DNA from: Brachynemurus nebulosus | Taxonomy: Eukaryota; Arthropoda; Insecta; Neuroptera; Myrmeleontidae | NCBI GenBank assembly: GCA_035578155.1 | Contig: JAPWDM010000017.1 | Location: 582,001-646,000 of the forward strand | DNA length: 64,000 bases | Direction of reading: 5' to 3' | Part shown: one piece after another, positions 1 to 10,140 of the stretch | How positions within the stretch are numbered: position 1 is the first letter of the stretch | How the letters are laid out: the number at the start of each line of letters is the position of its first letter | The notes under the pieces: model-generated | The model's input: only the letters and a program-made list of their open reading frames with translations | Told to the model about the DNA's origin: nothing | The model's database searches: none | Made by a program: the position numbers and the translations under genes

Positions 1-605
1 TATATTCTATGCTAAAGGTAAACGGTATCCCATATAATATTATTACATACAATGTATACACAATCTCTCAAGGGACACACGTACAGATGTACATTTCTAT
101 TTGTTATAAATATGTTTTTCCAAGTTGTACACTACATGAGTTAAGGAAACAGTAAAGAAAGAAAGGAATCGATAACATCCGTCCGGGAAGTTCTCTGTGC
201 TCTGTAGATATAACATTTTCTGTGTTTATTCGACGACAACGTGTTGTTTAGTAAATTCGTGATAACAAAAAACATAGCAATTTCAAAATGAAAGGAAAAG
301 ACAATGGAAATTTTTTTATTATCCTATAAGAGTTTTTCGAAGATAATATTTGTAGAATCATCATATATTTGTTTTTACTTTTTCTGTATTTTCTTTTAAT
401 CATCTTTTTCTGTTATAATCGAATTTTTTTAAGAAGAAAATTATTTTATTCCTCTTAGTACCGTCAGTACTCCTAACTTCAACTTAACACAATTTTAACA
501 TTCCAACAGTGTTAATAGTTATTTGTGTATTAAGAGCGCAAAATCGTACATTGCCGCTCGATTGAGAATGTTGACGCGCGACGCCGCCAGGCGGAGCGCG
601 TTATT
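1..605. repeat. 605-bp direct repeat, copy 1 (continues beyond the window start)
   Basis: This stretch recurs in the same orientation at 7314-7918 with no difference that I could see by eye. It contains no supportable gene. It ends at the shared bases GCGCGTTATT: here the truncated Penelope copy follows, while in copy 2 unrelated sequence follows. Copy 1 starts at base 1, so its true left limit is unknown. Confidence 0.9.
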
Positions 606-1724
606 AAATATTAGACAGAGAAAATATTAGACAGAGAAAATAAATACCAAAAAAGATTATTAAGTGAAGGTTTTTACATAAAACTGAATGAATCAAAAAA
701 TTGCAACAAGCAGATAGAATCATTAGCTCTAGATAATGCCTATTTACCGATTATTAAAAAAATAAAATAATAATAATAATAGAAATCAATAAACAATATT
801 TCCAAATGATGCTTATATAATACATTGTAATCAAAAAACATAAACAATAAACACATACCAATATGTAAATTGAGACCGGACTAATTTTGTCTAGAATTTT
901 CGAGAAATTTATCTTTAAACAAAAAATTTACAAATTTAGTTCAGTTGATCACTGTGCTACCATACCAATAACAATGTACTTGAGGAGTACATTGTACAAA
1001 CTGTGATAATATAAGAAAAAAAAAAAAAATTCTCTTGAAATTTTTTTTGAGTTTACATTTTAAATATGTTTGACTTTTTTAATTGTTTTAAATTAAAGTA
1101 ATTATTTTATAAAAAAATTTTTTCGATTGACAAATTTCCATGTGAAATGCAAAAAAACTAGTTAAATTGTTCTAATGGATTGTTGGTATGGTTGGTTGTT
1201 ATCCAAGAATGACAATCTGAAATTTAGATAATTTCTGGTGAGTAAGATTGTAAAAAAAAAAAAAATTTTTAACATTTAATATACATACTGTTTCAGTTTG
1301 TCCTGTCTCAAATCCGCTAATATTAAAAAATAGGTTTTGTTTGTTTCGTTAACACAAATAGATATTCTTCCAAACATAAAATTTCCTATATATCAACTAA
1401 ATCACAAATTCTTGTTGTTTTTACAAAAATAAATAAATAATCCTCCTATCCAATATGTAGCTTATAACCTAAAAAATAATAGTATAAGTTAACGAAGAAT
1501 TGTAAATATATAAAAATGATGTTATTGTTTATTATTACGTTGTAAAAATTTTTTTTTTTTTTTTTTGATGTTTAGCCACTGAAGATGATATTAAACATAT
1601 CGAAAATATTTTGGCAATTTTAATAAAGAAAAGCTATGAAATACAAGATATTGGTTTCATTATGTCCATCCTTCTATAAAGCTAGTCCACGCAATTTGGG
1701 AGAAGGTTGAAAAAATTCTTCGTG
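606..1724 (+). mobile_element. 5'-truncated Penelope-like element copy (upstream pseudo-LTR-like unit)
   Basis: The stretch matches the last part of the full element (about 4078-5187). It holds the final codons of the GIY-YIG ORF, with the stop near 767, then the whole 3' untranslated region including the hammerhead-like motif, and ends at CTTCGTG (1718-1724). The first about 35 bases show a short direct duplication of ATATTAGACAGAGAAAA at the truncation point. It abuts the full-length unit head-to-tail. Partial tandem copies of this type are a known feature of Penelope-like elements, where the repeated part is called a pseudo-LTR. Confidence 0.9.
1575..1615 (+). ncRNA. Hammerhead-ribozyme-like motif in Penelope 3' region
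   Basis: The core CTGAAGA (1579-1585) fits the hammerhead CUGANGA box. It is followed by a hairpin GATAT-TAAAC-ATATC and then GAAA (1602-1605). A very short stem III (AA/TT) leads to the UH cleavage position. The outer stem I is GCCA (1575-1578) with TGGC (1612-1615). One base (T1586) would be bulged beside stem II. Hammerheads with a tiny stem III are established in Penelope-like elements, where they are thought to act as dimers in tandem transcripts. Activity here is inferred, not shown. Confidence 0.7.
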
Positions 1725-1765
1725 AAATTTATATATCCCAAAAAAAAATATTGTTGTAATTTAAT

Positions 1766-4226
1766 ATGAATAACCTAAAAAATATCAAATTAAAATATAA
1801 TATATATGTACGGAAATATATTAACAAATTTGTGAACAATAACATAAAACTTACAAAATTAAAAAATCATATTGCTTGTTTGACACAATACAAAAGAAAG
1901 GGAATAATTCCTGAATTCATAAAAAATAATATTAAGTTATGCCTGCCATATTGGGATAGGAAAACGTTGATGAAATTAGATTCTGCAAAGAACATTTTTT
2001 CATTAAAAATCTTAAAAATAATTATTACAGATTCTTATATTAAACAAAAAAATTTAATTAATTTAAACAGGAAAATTAAAAATAACCTACAACATTTGAT
2101 TAGTAAGGATGATATGGTTGGTCTGTCCATGGCATCGTCACATATTGAAAACAAAGTTGATTCGTATACCAGCCGGAAACAAATAAATAAAATTTACAAA
2201 ACTGAACAAAGTTTATTAGAAAAAATACACATTGATGAGGGTTGGGTAAAAAACTTATCTAACGTAATAATTCCGAAAGAGGTTAAATTTATATTAGGAT
2301 TAAGTCCGAATTTCATTATTGATGACAATTTTAACAACAATAAAATAAATAAAAACAAAACAATATTATCAATAATTAAATCAATAGAATCTAACATTGA
2401 CAAATTTCCAAAAAATCAACAAAGGATTTGGAAAGAAAAGTTAATAAACAGCCTCACTAATAATATTAATAAAAAATCATATATTGATCCTTTACATAAA
2501 TACATTAACGATTGCCATAAACAGACCAAAAATTTCATCAAACAAAATTCTGACAAAATTATAATAACTAAAGCTGACAAAGGTGGTTCAACGGTAATTT
2601 TAAATAAGGAAGAATATCTTAATAAAGCTATGACACAATTAAACAATAAAAAAACTTATTTAAACATTAGAAAAGATCCAAATGAAAATATTTTGAGAAA
2701 AATTAAACTATATACAGATAAATTATACAAAAATAAATATATTGACAGCACAACGAAGACCAAACTTCAAAAATCAGGAAAAACTTTACCCGAAATCTAT
2801 TTTTTACCAAAAATTCAAAAAAAAGGATATACCATTACGACCAATTGTTAGCCAGATCAATTCCCCTATACAGGGAATAGCAAAATATTTCTCTGAAATA
2901 TTAACTAAATCTGAAAAAAGTCAATTTTCCATAAAAAATTCGTATGATTTCGTAAAGAAAATTAATAACATTCAACTTAAAGATTCTAATGAAAAAATTT
3001 TTTCATTGGATGTCAAATCTTTATATACAAATATTCCTCTAAACTTAGCAATAGCTGTCATTAAAAAACAATGGTCCAACATAAAAAAATTTACAGATAT
3101 AGATAGAGAATTATTTATTGAGGGAATTGAGTTAATTTTCGAAAATAATGTTTTTAGATTTCAGGATAAATTTTATAAACAGTTATTTGGCTGCCCAATG
3201 GGTGGGAACCTTAGCAGTATCATTGCTTCGTATGTAATGGATTTTCTTTGTGCTGCCAGTATTAAAAAAGTCAAAAAATGGAATCCAGCTTTTTTCTATA
3301 GATACGTAGATGACATTTTAACAGTAGCGCCAGAAAATTTAATAGAACATATTAAAAATAGTTTTAATAATTATCATCCAACATTACAGTTTTCCATTGA
3401 AATAGAAGAAAATAACCAAATAGCTTTTCTTGACACCTTAGTTAAAAAAGATAAGCATAACGTGATTAACACAATATGGCATAAAAAAGATAATTACACT
3501 GACAGAATCATTAATTATAACTCGAATCATCCACAATACATAAAAAATAACATGATACATAATCTAATGCATAGAGCGGTACATTTAAGTAGCATAAAAA
3601 ATAGAAAAGAATCTATAAAATTAGCTGTTTCCATTCTAACTAAAAATAACTATCCTATAAATTTAATTAACATGATAAAAGAAAAAGTTATACATTTAGC
3701 ATATAATACAACAAAAACTAATGTAGATACAATAAATGAACATAAAAATAGAATTTGTTTACCCTATAATAATTTAACTAAGAAATTAAAACCAATAATA
3801 GAAAAAAATAGCAAAAATAAAATAACTTTTTCTTTTAACAATAAAATTTCAAACATTTACACTAAAAAAAGAGTAAAAACAGATATAAAACAAGATTACA
3901 ATGTAGTATATAAAATAAACTGCCAAGATTGCGAATTATCATACTATGGACAAACGTCACAGTCGTTGAATAATAGATTAGCCCAACACAAATATGACAT
4001 AAAAAGGGGCAAAGAGGCAACTGGATTATCTGAACATTCGATAAATAATGATCACAGGTTTAATTTCGACCAAGTCGAAATATTAGACAGAGAAAATAAA
4101 TACCAAAAAAGATTATTAAGTGAAGGTTTTTACATAAAACTGAATGAATCAAAAAATTGCAACAAGCAGATAGAATCATTAGCTCTAGATAATGCCTATT
4201 TACCGATTATTAAAAAAATAAAATAA
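1766..4226 (+). pseudogene. Penelope-like reverse transcriptase with GIY-YIG endonuclease (one frameshift)
   Basis: The product would copy element RNA at a nick made by its own endonuclease. The N-terminal part (1766 to about 2820) contains the conserved upstream block of Penelope proteins. The RT core follows: motif A SLDVKSLYTNIP (about 3004-3040), motif B GCPMGGNLSS (about 3190-3220) and the catalytic YVDD at 3303-3314, all intact. The C-terminus carries the endonuclease: VVYKINCQDC...YYGQT at 3903-3956, with the Cys pair and downstream R and H residues typical of Penelope GIY-YIG domains. About 820 residues in total, a normal length for the family. The frame breaks in an 8-A run at 2817-2824; one A fewer restores a continuous frame through IYFLPKIQKK into DIPLRPIV. 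This is either a true lesion or a homopolymer sequencing error. Everything else looks intact, so the copy is probably young. Confidence 0.93.
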
Positions 4227-5037
4227 TAATAATAATAGAAATCAATAAACAATATTTCCAAATGATGCTTATATAATACATTGTAATCAAAAAACATAAA
4301 CAATAAACACATACCAATATGTAAATTGAGACCGGACTAATTTTGTCTAGAATTTTCGAGAAATTTATCTTTAAACAAAAAAAATTTACAAATTTAGTTC
4401 AGTTGATCACTGTGCTACCATACCAATAACAATGTACTTGAGGAGTACATTGTACAAACTGTGATAATATAAAAAAAAAAAAAAAATTCTCTTGAAATTT
4501 TTTTTGATTTTACATTTTAAATATGTTTGACTTTTTTAATTGTTTTAAATTAAAGTAATTATTTTATAAAAAAATTTTTTCGATTGACAAATTTCCATGT
4601 GAAATGCAAAAAAACTAGTTAAATTGTTCTAATGGATTGTTGGTATGGTTGGTTGTTATCCAAGAATGACAATCTGAAATTTAGATAATTTCTGGTGAGT
4701 AAGATTGTAAAAAAAAAAAAATTTTTTAACATTTAATATACATACTGTTTCAGTTTGTCCTGTCTCAAATCCGCTAATATTAAAAAATAGGTTTTGTTTG
4801 TTTCGTTAACACAAATAGATATTCTTCCAAACATAAAATTTCCTATATATCAACTAAATCACAAATTCTTGTTGTTTTTACAAAAATAAATAAATAATCC
4901 TCCTATCCAATATGTAGCTTATAACCTAAAAAATAATAGTATAAGTTAACGAAGAATTGTAAATATATAAAAATGATGTTATTGTTTATTATTACGTTGT
5001 AAAAATTTTTTTTTTTTTTTTTTTTTTTTGATGTTTA

Positions 5038-5078
5038 GCCACTGAAGATGATATTAAACATATCGAAAATATTTTGGC
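5038..5078 (+). ncRNA. Hammerhead-like motif, second copy (full-length PLE)
   Basis: The 41 bases are identical to the motif at 1575-1615. They sit just after a long T run and about 110 bases before the element's 3' end. With the upstream copy, the two motifs bracket one full unit, so cleavage at both would release a unit-length RNA. Confidence 0.7.
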
Positions 5079-5187
5079 AATTTTAATAAAGAAAAGCTAT
5101 GAAATAGAAGATATTGGTTTCATTATGTCCATCCTTCTATAAAGCTAGTCCACGCAATTTGGGAGAAGGTTGAAAAAATTCTTCGTG

Positions 5188-6367
5188 TAATTAAATAATA
5201 GTGGTATTTTTGCAAAGTAAAGTGTATTATTAATAACTAGCTGTACGTGCGACGTCATTCGCGCGACGCATTGTTATAAAATCTATGAGAAGTATGTACC
5301 TATATATAAGTGTAATAATTATATAGAACTTGCATAGAACAATAATTTTTGCGTAATGCATGCACATGTTTAAAATGATTTTTATATTTTCCCAAGGAAA
5401 GGAGATATTTTACCGTAATAAAAAGTATCTTATATATTGACTCAGGTAATAAGTTAACATCAGACCAAATTTCATAAAAATCCGTTCAACAGTTTTTGCG
5501 TAATATGTGCATATGCTCAAAATGGTTTTTCTATTTTCCCGTGGGAATGAGAAGTTTTCCCGGAGTAAGAAGTATCTCAGATGTTGACCTAGGTAATAAG
5601 TTATCATCACACCAAATTTCATTAAAATCTGTCCAGTAGTTTTTGCGTGACGTGTAAACAGACAGACAGACAGACAAAAATTTTAAAAATCGCTGTTTTG
5701 ATATCTCTATCGATAACTATTTACAGTACCAGTACAATTTCCAAAAAATATTCTATGTACAGAAATGGTCTCGTTACAGTTTTATTATATGTACAGATAA
5801 ATTTATAACTTCTGATTTTGATTTAAAACTGTTTTATTTTAATTTATTATGATTTTATGATTTAAATTAATTTCCTAAATCATCATAAGGCAGTAATTAT
5901 TAATTGAAGAACACATGTTGAAATGTAGAGCGTATAACAATTTGTCTTACTGAATGGCATTATCATTCATATACCTATCAGCTTTATTTCATTATAAGAA
6001 TACAATGTGAATTATAAAGTCGTACCATACGTATACATACAAGAATATCTATTATATATAAATATACATACTCGCTATTATTTTTTGTGTCTTTGTAAAT
6101 GTGTATGTTCATTAAAATAATTATTTCCTAATTAATCATAATGCTATCACGTTTGAATACTGATTACTGATGCTTTGAATTTCAAGCTTTCACTTAGGTA
6201 ATTATACGCATTCTACAAATATACAATGGATTTAATAATCTTCGAATATGGTGCTTGACTGATTGTGAGATTAAAAAACTATTCGAAATGATCTTGTTTT
6301 TGCATATCAATTAAGCTTTTAAAAAAATAATAATAACAGTTTTAGTTTACGAAAAAATTATGAATAC
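5188..6367. other. Spacer with degenerate repeats, no gene
   Basis: AT-rich sequence. Apart from the tandem repeat at 5351-5660, I see no coding potential, RNA gene or further repeat structure. Confidence 0.6.
5351..5660 (+). repeat. Tandem repeat, about 147-bp unit, two copies, with GACA tail
   Basis: The phrase TTTTTGCGT recurs at about 5346, 5493 and 5640, giving a 147-bp period. Each unit ends with a block like ACCAAATTTCATNAAAATC followed by a CAGTAGTTTTTGCGT-type phrase, and the last copy ends in (GACA)n. This tail type is widespread at the 3' ends of insect LINE-derived repeats. I infer a LINE/SINE 3' remnant. Confidence 0.7.
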
Positions 6368-6375
6368 GATAAAAC

Positions 6376-6756
6376 GGCTCCGCGATCTTAGCACTCCAAA
6401 TGTAAAATTTTGAATGACAAATTAGATCATTTAAAAGGTCAGAAAATGGTCATAAAAGGTCAATTGGTTTAATTAATTAGTCAGCGATGGAAAATTTTTT
6501 GTTAAGGGTTAAAGATTTTCAAGGTCATTCAAAAAATTTCAGCACCCCAAATGTGAAATTTTGAGTGACAAATTAGATCATTTTTTATTAAGGCTTCAGG
6601 TTTTTCAAAGCCATTCCCTTTAACCATTAATAGGAAATTTTCTATCACTCACCAATTAATCAAACCAGTTGACCTTTTATGACCATTTTCTGACCTTTTA
6701 AATCATCTAATTGATCATTCGAAATTTCACATTTGGGGTACTAAAATCGCGGAGCC
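6376..6756. mobile_element. Foldback MITE with 8-bp target duplication (hAT-like)
   Basis: The ends are GGCTCCGCGAT... and ...ATCGCGGAGCC, and the arms pair over roughly 140 bases each. The element is flanked by a perfect 8-bp direct repeat GATAAAAC (6368-6375 and 6757-6764). An extra internal copy of the AAATGTGAAATTTTGAGTGA-type block lies at about 6545-6575. An 8-bp duplication points to hAT-family mobilisation. Non-coding. Confidence 0.88.
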
Positions 6757-6764
6757 GATAAAAC

Positions 6765-7313
6765 ACTTTCCCAAATCAGTTGGATATAATGTCTCAGTCA
6801 AAATTATCTACAACATATCCAAGCTTCAGCTTCCTAGGACGATTTGGAGGGAGTAAAGGGGGGAGAAGTGTTTAGGGGGGTCTGGCATGCCCACCTTCCC
6901 CCAAAATAAACCTAGGGGATTTAAATTTTGCATACCGATTCAGGTTAGTAGTTAGTACCTAGGGTGTGCTTTCTAAGGTTTTCAATATTTAACCCTCACC
7001 TCTACCATTTTTTACAAACATGCTTAAAAAGTTTTTATTTATCTTTGTAACTCTTTGTACTCACTGCTTTGACAACCCTAGAATCACTGGAAAGTATATT
7101 TTATACGCATATTTTTCTGGTTCCCCTTGATGTATATGAGACAAAAAGGTACATTTAAAGTTTGTGAAATTATGTAAAAGCAGAAAAAGGTACAGTGTAC
7201 ATGTATGATTGTCTAATAGTTGTTTATTACAATGCTACTAGGCACATCCTTTCCCATTTTTCCACACGTCACAAGTTTATAAAGAATGTTAAGAGTATGT
7301 TAGGTACATATCA
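6765..7313. other. Spacer; part of a dispersed repeat family
   Basis: The bases at about 6778-6875 (ATCTACAACATATCCAAGC, CTTCCTAGGACGATTTGG) match the reverse complement of about 27270-27370, so this is a fragment of the same dispersed repeat. The remainder shows no gene. Confidence 0.6.
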
Positions 7314-7918
7314 TATATTCTATGCTAAAGGTAAACGGTATCCCATATAATATTATTACATACAATGTATACACAATCTCTCAAGGGACACACGTACAGA
7401 TGTACATTTCTATTTGTTATAAATATGTTTTTCCAAGTTGTACACTACATGAGTTAAGGAAACAGTAAAGAAAGAAAGGAATCGATAACATCCGTCCGGG
7501 AAGTTCTCTGTGCTCTGTAGATATAACATTTTCTGTGTTTATTCGACGACAACGTGTTGTTTAGTAAATTCGTGATAACAAAAAACATAGCAATTTCAAA
7601 ATGAAAGGAAAAGACAATGGAAATTTTTTTATTATCCTATAAGAGTTTTTCGAAGATAATATTTGTAGAATCATCATATATTTGTTTTTACTTTTTCTGT
7701 ATTTTCTTTTAATCATCTTTTTCTGTTATAATCGAATTTTTTTAAGAAGAAAATTATTTTATTCCTCTTAGTACCGTCAGTACTCCTAACTTCAACTTAA
7801 CACAATTTTAACATTCCAACAGTGTTAATAGTTATTTGTGTATTAAGAGCGCAAAATCGTACATTGCCGCTCGATTGAGAATGTTGACGCGCGACGCCGC
7901 CAGGCGGAGCGCGTTATT
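7314..7918. repeat. 605-bp direct repeat, copy 2
   Basis: This is the second copy of window bases 1-605 at a constant offset of 7313. It is followed by CTGATGAGAGCGG instead of Penelope sequence, so it could represent the unoccupied form of the junction seen at 605. Confidence 0.9.
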
Positions 7919-8073
7919 CTGATGAGAGCGGTAGTGTCATTTTACACAGTGCTCGAATTACACACAAGACTTTTTCTATGGACGTTAATATTTACTTTTA
8001 TGTTATAATTTTTGCAGCTTCAGAAATATCTGGAGGTGTACTTGAGAAATTACTGTCACTGTTACATATTTCC

Positions 8074-8074
<1 letters not shown>

Positions 8075-8161
<87 letters not shown>

Positions 8162-8186
8162 TAGATAGATAGATAGATAGATAGAT
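8075..8186. repeat. (TA)n then (GATA)n microsatellite
   Basis: A pure TA array of about 84 bp passes directly into about seven GATA units. Any apparent reading frame through it (poly Ile-Tyr) is an artefact of the repeat. Confidence 0.97.
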
Positions 8187-8665
8187 TTTTTAAAATTTTT
8201 TATTATTATTTATTAATTATAGTCATTTATTATTTTTAATTAATATTTTGTAGTTATTTTGCAATTAATTAATTAATTAATATTTTAGTTAATTACGATA
8301 AAAATAGTAATTTTAGAATCTGTTTATTTGTTACCATAGAAAATAGAAGCAACGCCTTCCCGATTTGTAAATAAATACACGTTGACTCGAGGTTTAAACT
8401 TTGACGAGTAAAGACCTATCATTGTTGAAAATATTTAACAATCAATTAAGAATAAATACAATAAATTAATTAATTAATTAATCAGTTAACAAAATCATAA
8501 AAACCACAAACAATTACATAAACCTACACACACATAATATACTTAAATAATTATACATAAACACAAATAGTGCAGTGTATACAGTGCGTTCCAACATTCA
8601 CCTTTGGTGAATAAAATGATCATCTACAATTCAATACTCAAGGTAAAAATTTAAAGAACTTAAAT

Positions 8666-10104
8666 ATGAATACTACAAAAAACCTACTCACACACTATCA
8701 AACAAAAACACAAACCACACAAGCCACACACTTAAACACCATCAACCAAATTATAAATCCTTCTCCAACTGAAAAAACCACCCAGAATCTAACATTCTCA
8801 GAATCGTTAACTAAAAATCTAAATCAACCCACTCATAATAATACCTTCCCAACAAAAAACCAAGCTCTAATATTGACTCCAGTAGAACCAGCAATTCCAC
8901 TATCAAAATATATTTTAAGCTTAGGCCAAATTTTAAATCCTTCAAAAATAATATATGCATCAAAAATCTCCGGTAACAGAATATGTGCATACTTGAGAAG
9001 CAAGGAAGATGTAGAATATATAACAAACAAACACAAAACAATAATAGTACATAACCATGAAATTCCAATAAGACCTTTTATTACTCCTTCTCACAGATTA
9101 CTAATATGGACCTTCCCAACAGTACCCAACCAAACAATAATTAACTTCCTCCAAAACAGAGGCATCAAAACCTTGTCCGACATGTACACACTATCAGCAG
9201 GACAACCAAAAACAATATTCTCACATCCAAAGTTTCAGAAGATTTATCTTCATCTCAGCTGAACATCCACAAATACCAGAACTGACACACGTTACACATG
9301 AAAACGAACTTTACCGAATATACTTCACAGTAGACGAGAACAAGTGCATTCACTGCAACAAATTTGGACACTTATCCGCCGAATGCAGAAATATAATCAA
9401 CTCTACAGATAACGAATCTCACCCACTATCACAACCAACCACTACCAGCACAAACGAAACAAACACACAATTCCGTACTGAACAAACTAGTATCAACCCC
9501 CACCAGAACTTGGAAATAATTGACAAGTATTCACAAATAACAAATCAAAATAATACCATAACAGAATCCGAAACAACAGAAACAAAAACAAAAAAAGAAC
9601 CCACACTAGCAGTAGCTCCGACTATGTAGACAGTACTTCCCACGTGATCCAAAACAAAACAGTACCAGTAGTAAAATTACCAGAATTACAATCCCAACCA
9701 GCTATCACAATAGAACTTGATCCGGAAAAAAAACTAGCTGAACATAAAAAGAAAAAGAAAAAACCAAAATCAGAACATACGACAAACCTATCCATAGAAT
9801 TATTAAAAACACCGATGGAAAAGAACCTGAAAAATACATTCTATCTTACCAAGAACTAGAAAACTTTATAACTGAAACAGTTGGAAAATCAGACATTTCC
9901 ACAATAATTAACAAATTCCAAAAAGACCCAGAAGATCTAATCTATACCCTCACAATACTATACAAAATGCTCGAATCACGAACTACAAAAGCAATATTTA
10001 CTAGATTAATAAACAAAATAAAAACACACCTGAACAAAACCTATCACACAGACCAAGACACGATCTCATCAACGACAGATCAAGAAGAAATAGAAATAAC
10101 ATAA
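8666..10104 (+). pseudogene. LINE ORF1 (gag-like, CCHC zinc knuckle), three frameshifts
   Basis: This is an RNA-binding gag-like protein of the retrotransposon. The N-terminal part (8666 to about 9239) is rich in Thr/Asn/Gln and holds the gag core region. A frame change near 9240 leads to a CCHC knuckle, CIHCNKFGHLSAEC (about 9348-9389). A second change lies in an A run near 9590, and a third near 9765 in an A-rich Lys tract. The final frame ends at the TAA at 10102-10104, 36 bases before ORF2. Reading across the changes gives a coherent product of about 480 residues. Two of the three lesions are in homopolymer A runs, so sequencing error is possible. Confidence 0.85.
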
Positions 10105-10140
10105 AAAAAAATCAATAATAATAACATATCTTAAACAACA

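Larger units (their letters stand above)
1725..5187 (+). mobile_element. Penelope-like retroelement, full-length unit
   Basis: The unit comprises a short 5' leader (1725-1765), a two-part reading frame (1766-4226) encoding reverse transcriptase and a GIY-YIG endonuclease, and a long AT-rich 3' region (4227-5187) that duplicates 768-1724. The leader sequence at 1725-1755 recurs next to a 3' end in the fragment at 30596-30625, which confirms a head-to-tail junction. No target-site duplication could be defined. The element is non-functional as written because of one frameshift in an A run. Confidence 0.92.

Noticed and set aside
1..7918. 605-bp repeats as LTRs of one retrotransposon
   Set aside because: The interior is a Penelope element plus unrelated spacer. 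There is no primer site or purine tract, and the repeat does not begin TG and end CA at the seen boundary.
7978..8160. Frames ending in long Ile-Tyr tracts (also at 27477, 30980, 35396, 53873 and 58517)
   Set aside because: These are translations of (TA)n microsatellites.
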